NCBI GenBank assembly: GCA_038049695.1 | Contig: CP142458.1 | Location: 58,003,501-58,067,500 of the forward strand | Direction of reading: 5' to 3' | From: Cinnamomum chago | Taxonomy: Eukaryota; Streptophyta; Magnoliopsida; Laurales; Lauraceae | DNA: 64,000 nucleotides | Shown: piece after piece, positions 58,651 to 64,000 of the stretch | Numbering within the stretch: position 1 is the stretch's first letter | How the letters are laid out: every line of letters starts with the position of its first letter | Notes under the pieces: generated by a model | What the model saw: only the letters and a program-made list of their open reading frames with translations | Told to the model about the DNA's origin: nothing | Database searches by the model: none | Program-made: the position numbers and the translations under genes

Positions 58651-59479
58651 AAAGATTGAAAGAAATAGAATCGGCGGACCTCCATGCACCCTAATTAACC
58701 TTTGATGTTCGTAACTTCTGATCCAACTATCAGATTTTCATATCATATATCAATGAAATGCTCTTTATAAGGTTGTTGTCTTGACAAGCTGTTGTACCAA
58801 TTTGTAAATGAGTTGATCTGTAGATAGTAAACACATAAGCATGCAAATGAGCCCTAACCATGGGGAGACACCCTAAACCATGAGAAGTTGGATCCACCTA
58901 ATTATGACTAACTCTAAGGATAAAAGATCATACACACCAAAGATAGAGTGTCCCATCTAGACCCTCATTGGGTATCACCACAAGAAAAAGAGCAAATCAA
59001 AGAGGAACTACTCAACACGTGTATTTCACCCAACATATTCATAGTCACAAACCAAGTAATCCATGATACCCATCCACTAGCTCGGAACACCTCCTAACAT
59101 ATTACACACTACTACACCAACCTCTTAATACATAGATCCAGTCATTTGCACATTAGGTCCATTGCACATCCAACAAAACAATCAAACACTGATGAGCGAA
59201 GTGGATACATCCACATGTCATGTAATAAACTGAATTACTAACCTATCCGGATTGCATGATTAAAGAGTTAAAAGGATAGATAATAAACCAACCTAAGGCT
59301 AGGGTTTCCCAACACATGTGGGGCCTACATGGTCTACCACAGTGGTTACATGAGCCCAGGATGATTTGTATAACCATTTGGTGCTTCTGAAGTTATTAGC
59401 ATCCCGGAAACTTGCTACACCACTCCAGATTAGCTAGCCATAACTGAGGACTCTACTAAACCCAGCTCAGTTAGCTAGA
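58651..59479. other. Intergenic, no gene seen
   Basis: No recognisable coding sequence or element ends. The right part could be decayed upstream sequence of the copia fossil that follows. Confidence 0.4.
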
Positions 59480-62129
59480 CTAGCTTTAACTGGCCCAAAT
59501 TGCAAGGTACTTATGATGCGTGGAGAGCTTGATGCTTTAGCTCAAAATAAAATTTGGGTCTTAATACCTAGCACTAATGATGAATGTTGTGGGTTCAAAA
59601 TGGGTGCTTAAAATAAAATTAAAATCAGATGGGTCTAAGGCTAGATTGGAGGTGAAGGGTGTAGCCAAAAAGAAGGGATTGGCTATGATGAGGCATTTAG
59701 TCCGGTAGTTAAAACCCACTATCATCTGAATTATTTTAAGCCTTGCTATGGCTAAAGGTTGTCCTATTCGTCAGCTCATCATGAAAAAATGTCCCTGCAT
59801 GGTTTAATTAAAGGAAACAATTTATATGGAGCAGCCCTAGAGTCTTAAGCACCACATATCCTCACATATTTGACTTCTCAAAATGGCTATATATGGGTTG
59901 AAACAAGAACCAAAGGGCTTGTTCAATAGGTTCAGTTTTTACTTGCTTCATATTGGGTTCTTCTATAGTTAGGCCAACCCATCTTTGTCCTGCACTGCGA
60001 ACATGGCGCTATACTGCTGCTTCTCTATGTCGACTATACCATCATCACTAGCGATAATTAGCTTCTCTCTCGGTTAATTGTGACTTTGGCTATTGAATTC
60101 ATAATGAAAGATCTTGGTCCGCTTAGTTATTTTCTTGATATTAAAGTCATTCCTTATGAGATGATGAGCTTTTCCTCGCTCAAGCTAAATATGCCCTTGA
60201 AACTTTGACAAAGACAAAAATGCTTCAATCTAAGTATGTTAACACTCTGTTGGCTGTTAACCGTAATCTCCATCTCAACAAGACCTCATAAATTCGTGGG
60301 ACCTTGTGTCAAAGTGTGGTTGGGGCTCTGCATTACTTGACACTCACAAGACTAGAGTTAACACATGTTGTAAACTTAATCTATCAATTCATGGCTACTA
60401 TAAACTTTCAAGAATCACTGTGTTTCCATGATTTCACCTTAACTTGCATTAAATGAAAATACATTTATAAGCAAATACTAACTAATCTTATCCAGAGGAT
60501 AAAGATAACCTACTAATATCACTAACATTCTAACATCCTAACAAAAAGATAATCTAATATGCAACATTTTCCCTCAATCACATGGTACTTTCAAAGAAAA
60601 TGTTTTTTACTGTAAAACTGAAAAATAGGAACCCTTTAATCTCTAAAAAATAAATTATAAAATATTTTAATAGAAACGATCTTCATGTCTTCTTGGTGAT
60701 CACCATCTGTCCATGAATCCATCACTGTCGCAACCTGCTCCTTTCCACGTCTGTCAGTGCTGGTGGCCTTTTGGATCAAATCTGTCGTAATTTCTTCCAG
60801 AAGCTTTGATCGTGCAATTTTGATGAAAATGATGAGATCGTAGGGCATAGATGGATGGATAGAGAGGATGATCAATTTTTTTTTATTGAAATTGAAAAAT
60901 CGACGGTGATAATCGCAAAAGCAGGATCATACCCGGCTTGATCGCAAGACCATCTCCGGGCTTAAGCTCTTATACCATATAAACTTTAAAGAATTACTGC
61001 ATTTTCATGATTTCACCGTAACTCTCATTAAATGAAAATACCTACATTTATAAGCAAATACTAACTAATCTTATCCGAAGGATAAGGATAACCTACTAAT
61101 ATCACTAACATCCTAACAAACTGATAATCTAATCTCCAACAGCTACACCTAACAAGGGTCACTATGAAGTCGGGAAAAGAATTTTGCGCTATATCAAAGG
61201 GACACTAAGTTATGGCCTTCACATCATTGCTCAAACCTCTTCAAATCTCTATGCCTTTTCCGATGCCGACTGGGATAGTTTTCCTCTGACCCGACGCTCC
61301 ACTACCGGGGTATTGTGTGTATCTTGGGGCCAATTGCGCATCTCCTGAGCAACCAAGAAGTAGCCAATAGAGGAAAATATCGAGCCCTTTCTACCACTAC
61401 TATAGAGTTGATTAGGATTTGCTATATCTTACGGGATATAGGACTCTATTTCAAGAGCCCTCTTATTATGTTTTGTGATGTTAGTGCACTCTATCTCATA
61501 GTTAATTCAGTGATGCATGTACAGACAAAGCACATTGAGATTGATTACCACTTTGTTCGTGAAAAGGTCATCATTGGTACACTTGTCATGCGTTTGTTTC
61601 CTCCGTTGATCACCTCATTGACATCTTTACAAAACTGCTTTCCAAGGAACCTCAGAGCAAGCTCAAGGTTGGAGCACCTCCACCCCTAAGCTTGAGAGGG
61701 GGTGATAAAGGTAATGGGTCAGAGGATTAGACAAATTTTGGCCAGGTTATAGGAAAGGTTATGAACCAGACGTTTCACCAAGGCATAAGACTTATGCTTA
61801 GTCAAACACAAACAGGTGGTACACCTCTTCTAAGGAATGAGTCTCTCTGCCACCTCTCATCTGCTATTGGGAACGATTTCATTTGTATCAATCCATTTCA
61901 GATGTCTTGCAATAACACAATCTATAAATACTTCAATCTGAACCCACATCGTTCACTGAAGCACAAAACAGTACTGAACACCTGGGAAGTCTTCACTTTT
62001 TTGAAATGTCCATCAGTGCTTAATGCTTAATCATTTCTTAAATTTTTAGAATAGATTCCGCAGTTGGTTCTTGGTTTCAACATTTGGTTCTAAAATCTAA
62101 TACACAGTCTCTTCCATTTTCGTGCTTTC
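59480..62129 (+). mobile_element. Copia pol fragment with 3' end, split by a TRIM element
   Basis: The copia parts lie on both sides of the insertion at 60399-61141. They carry the reverse transcriptase start (ELDALAQNKIWVLIP, near 59535), the core region near 60035, MKDLGPLSYFL (near 60105), then, after the insertion, RNase H (AFSDADWDSF, near 61255, and the TKHIEIDYHFVREK segment near 61530). A purine run, GAGAGGGGG, at 61694-61702 fits the polypurine tract, and TGATAAAG at 61703 would then begin the 3' LTR, which runs up to the next LTR at 62130. The 5' half is not present. Fossil, broken several times. Confidence 0.82.
60399..61141 (-). mobile_element. TRIM element, 743 bp, inserted in the copia fossil
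   Basis: Direct repeats of 164-167 bases lie at 60399-60565 and 60978-61141. They are flanked by the duplication GCTAC (60394-60398 and 61142-61146). Copia coding sequence continues on either side. On the minus strand each LTR starts TGTTG. Inside the right-hand one is a primer-like TGGTATAAGAGC, and before the left-hand one a purine run GAGGGAAAA. The interior is only about 410 bases. Such miniature LTR elements depend on other elements for movement. The LTRs differ at roughly one base in ten, an old insertion but younger than its host element. Confidence 0.88.
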
Positions 62130-62957
62130 TGTGTGTGCCTAAAAGTTAAGGACTCAATTTAGATTAGTGTGAGACTGGTGATTCGCTGTTTAGGCTTCTT
62201 TGGAGAGGATAGATCGCCTTAGGACCTGAAAGGGAAGAAGAAATAGAGACCAGAGACCCTGGCTGCCGTCAGTCGTAGGCTCTCTGATGCCTGAGTTAGT
62301 GCCATCACTGAACAAAGGATAAAGATAAGAGGCAAGTATGCCCTTCTGCCAGGCGTTCTGTAACGCGTTATGCAGTGTATAGTATGGCGCAATGATGCGT
62401 ATGTTTGCGTGTTCTTGCATATCTTAGAAGGGATTGGTATCCCTACTATATGTAGAGGTTTCTCCTGGTGCACCCTTAGTGGGGGTAGGTGGAAATGTTG
62501 TCGGGTCGAATCAAGAGATGACCCCTGGTATTAATGCGGATGTGACTGATCAAGGCAACACCTGACCGCTATCCGGTGCCTGTGTTGTCTGTCAACACGT
62601 TCTGCAACGTAGCCGTAACTTCATGGAAGTACAATGATGGCCTAATATCCATCTCTGTGGACGGACCGAACTGAAGATGATACTGAGGTCAGATCCGGAT
62701 GCATCCTAGTACTATTGCCGAGGTGCCTTATACCGAGACCGAGATGAGCCAAGTTGGTACTCTTACCGAGACTGGCTCAAGCTTGGTGCAAGCTGGCGTT
62801 GTTTGCCGATCTGAGAAGAGATGTCTAACTGGTACCATTACTGAACTAAGTGGATCTTGGCACTGTGGCCGAACTTGGATACCGAGATCGGGATGCGCTG
62901 AGTTGGTACCGCTACCGAGACTAGCGTAATCCAACTCTTAGGAAAACACCCCACACA
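62130..62957 (+). repeat. 5' LTR, same family as the solo LTR at 26958
   Basis: 828 bases, from TGTGTGTGCCTAAAAGTTAAGG to CCCCACACA. It aligns without large gaps with the 839-base solo LTR 35 kb to the left, in the same orientation. TATATGTAGAGG near 62448 may be the TATA region of this LTR. Confidence 0.85.
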
Positions 62958-63356
62958 ATTGGCCCCCAGCTCGCGACTTCTTGGAGTTCTCTAACTTTTT
63001 AAGGTCAGGAGCCAAGTATCGTGTTGAGAGGATCTGAGGTATCAATTTTGAAATTCATCTCGGTGTTTGGCTGGTGACATCTGATCTTTATCATAAAATC
63101 TGCTTGCCTTTCCAGGATAATAAATATCACGCCGGTGACGTTTCGTCTTCCCGAGGCGATAAATTTTAGGTAGGTGACGCTTTATCAGTCTGAGGCAATA
63201 AATAACATGCTGATGTTTCGCCTTCCCAAGGCGATAAATGCAGCGTCTGAATCTTTGTGCGAGATTAACTGGCAATGCCACGTGTCTCCATATGGTTGGT
63301 TGTTCAATGAAATCGAAGTGACGCGTGCCTTCAGGAATTGGAACGGGCGTCATACC

Positions 63357-63366
63357 ATCTATAAAT
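63357..63366 (+). promoter_or_regulatory. TATA-box-like site in the LTR element leader
   Basis: CTATAAATAGGG is a near-consensus plant TATA box. It lies about 400 bases downstream of the LTR end, between the presumed primer site and the gag-like frame, which is unusual for an LTR element. It may be an internal promoter or chance. Confidence 0.45.
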
Positions 63367-64000
63367 AGGGTTTTTTCCTTCGTCGTCTCTTTCACTTTGG
63401 CATTTCATCAGAGAAAGCGCTGCTACAAGAGTGAAGAGAACCCTGCCGGAGCTTTTGCTGGAAATCTGACTCAGCGAACCGGAGCCCGGAGTTTATCTGT
63501 GAGCTTTTCTTCCTGGTCCCTGTCTTTGCATACCGCCTTCCTCTATTTAGGGGTTCTGCTCTAGGGTTTAGGGTTTTTGTGTTCCTGCCCCTTATCACCA
63601 TCTGTTAGAAGAATGTGATCCTATAGGAGTTGGGTGGAGACCCCTGAGGCTATGGCCTGCTTCAGGGAAATGTTTGGGATCCCAAAGGATGTCCCAATGA
63701 AACCGGATGACCCAAAAGACCTCTTCGAGGGTCGATCCTTCCGGGATGGCTGGATGTCGTTCTTGTTAGTTTCATTAATAGAGGGAGGGGTTAGGTTCCC
63801 TGTCCACCCTCTGCTCATGGCCTGCTTGGCGACATGGCACATCGGCCCATGCTAGTTGATGCCCAATGGCTTCAAAGTCATAATGGGCGTTGCCGAGCTG
63901 AATAAGATACTGGGTATAAACCTCGGTGTCCATGACATCAAGGACATATATGACCTGTGCAAAACCGCCGGGGACGGATTACAGTTATTATCTCCGTGGG

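Larger units (their letters stand above)
62130..64000 (+). mobile_element. 5' part of an LTR element (gypsy-like), running off the right edge
   Basis: The LTR at 62130-62957 matches the solo LTR at 26958-27796 along its whole length, including the end CCCCACACA. It is followed by ATTGGCCCCCAGC, in the place of a primer site but not the Met type. A leader with three GGCGATAAAT-type repeats (63110-63240) and a TATA box near 63357 follows. From about 63634 a gag-like open frame has EGGVRFPVHPLL and MPNGFKVIMGVAELN segments, resembling the plant gypsy-type gag domain (Pfam PF04195, from memory). The element continues out of the window. Old, broken at least once in the part seen. Confidence 0.72.

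Overview
This window is flowering-plant nuclear DNA. The evidence is a canonical plant MIR156 hairpin, L1-type plant LINEs, Ty1/copia and Ty3/gypsy LTR elements with plant initiator-Met-tRNA primer sites, and CACTA, hAT, PIF/Harbinger and Mutator-like DNA elements, all in an AT-rich, gene-poor background. I cannot name the species. I found no convincing intact host protein-coding gene. The one host gene I can support is MIR156 on the minus strand near 9.0 kb, with a TATA box about 0.4 kb upstream of the hairpin and a 66-codon open frame in its predicted leader.

Layout. 1-2.2 kb: minus-strand gypsy fossil (gag/protease remnants, primer site, LTR edge) with a Tourist-like MITE. 2.2-10.6 kb: mostly low-copy-looking DNA with a miniature LTR element (4.6 kb), a second Tourist-like MITE (6.6 kb) and MIR156. 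10.7-12.6 kb: 5'-truncated L1. 13.4-14.6 kb: inverted-repeat element. 14.7-23.25 kb: a four-level nest in which a gypsy solo LTR (TSD GTAAG) holds a second LTR-type insertion, which holds a CACTA element (TSD CGA), which holds a three-LTR Cassandra element carrying 5S rRNA sequence. 27.0-34.3 kb: solo LTR (TSD AGTCT) beside an L1 that is split by another solo LTR (TSD ATTTT). 35.2-36.3 kb: PIF/Harbinger transposase pseudogene. 36.3-38.1 kb: copia fossil split by an L1 tail. 39.6-40.1 kb: MITEs next to TA microsatellites. 43.3 kb: a 119-bp L1 tail with a perfect 14-bp TSD. 48.3 kb: foldback MITE. 49.3-50.3 kb: L1 tail with one in-frame stop. 51.66-52.66 kb: 1.0-kb hAT element with a perfect 8-bp TSD. 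53.8-58.4 kb: minus-strand copia element with both LTRs. 58.5 kb: tRNA-type SINE. 59.5-62.1 kb: copia fossil split by a TRIM element (TSD GCTAC). 62.13 kb to the end: 5' part of an LTR element of the same family as the solo LTR at 27 kb.

The boundaries rest mainly on target-site duplications, terminal repeats and primer sites that can be read directly. The order of many insertions can therefore be established from the sequence. Several LTRs stand alone with matching duplications, so loss of elements by LTR-LTR recombination has been frequent here. I did not find a clearly new biological system. The points most worth checking are the MIR156 locus with its leader ORF, the Cassandra-in-CACTA nest, and the palindrome clusters found at the same offset in two different gypsy LTRs.
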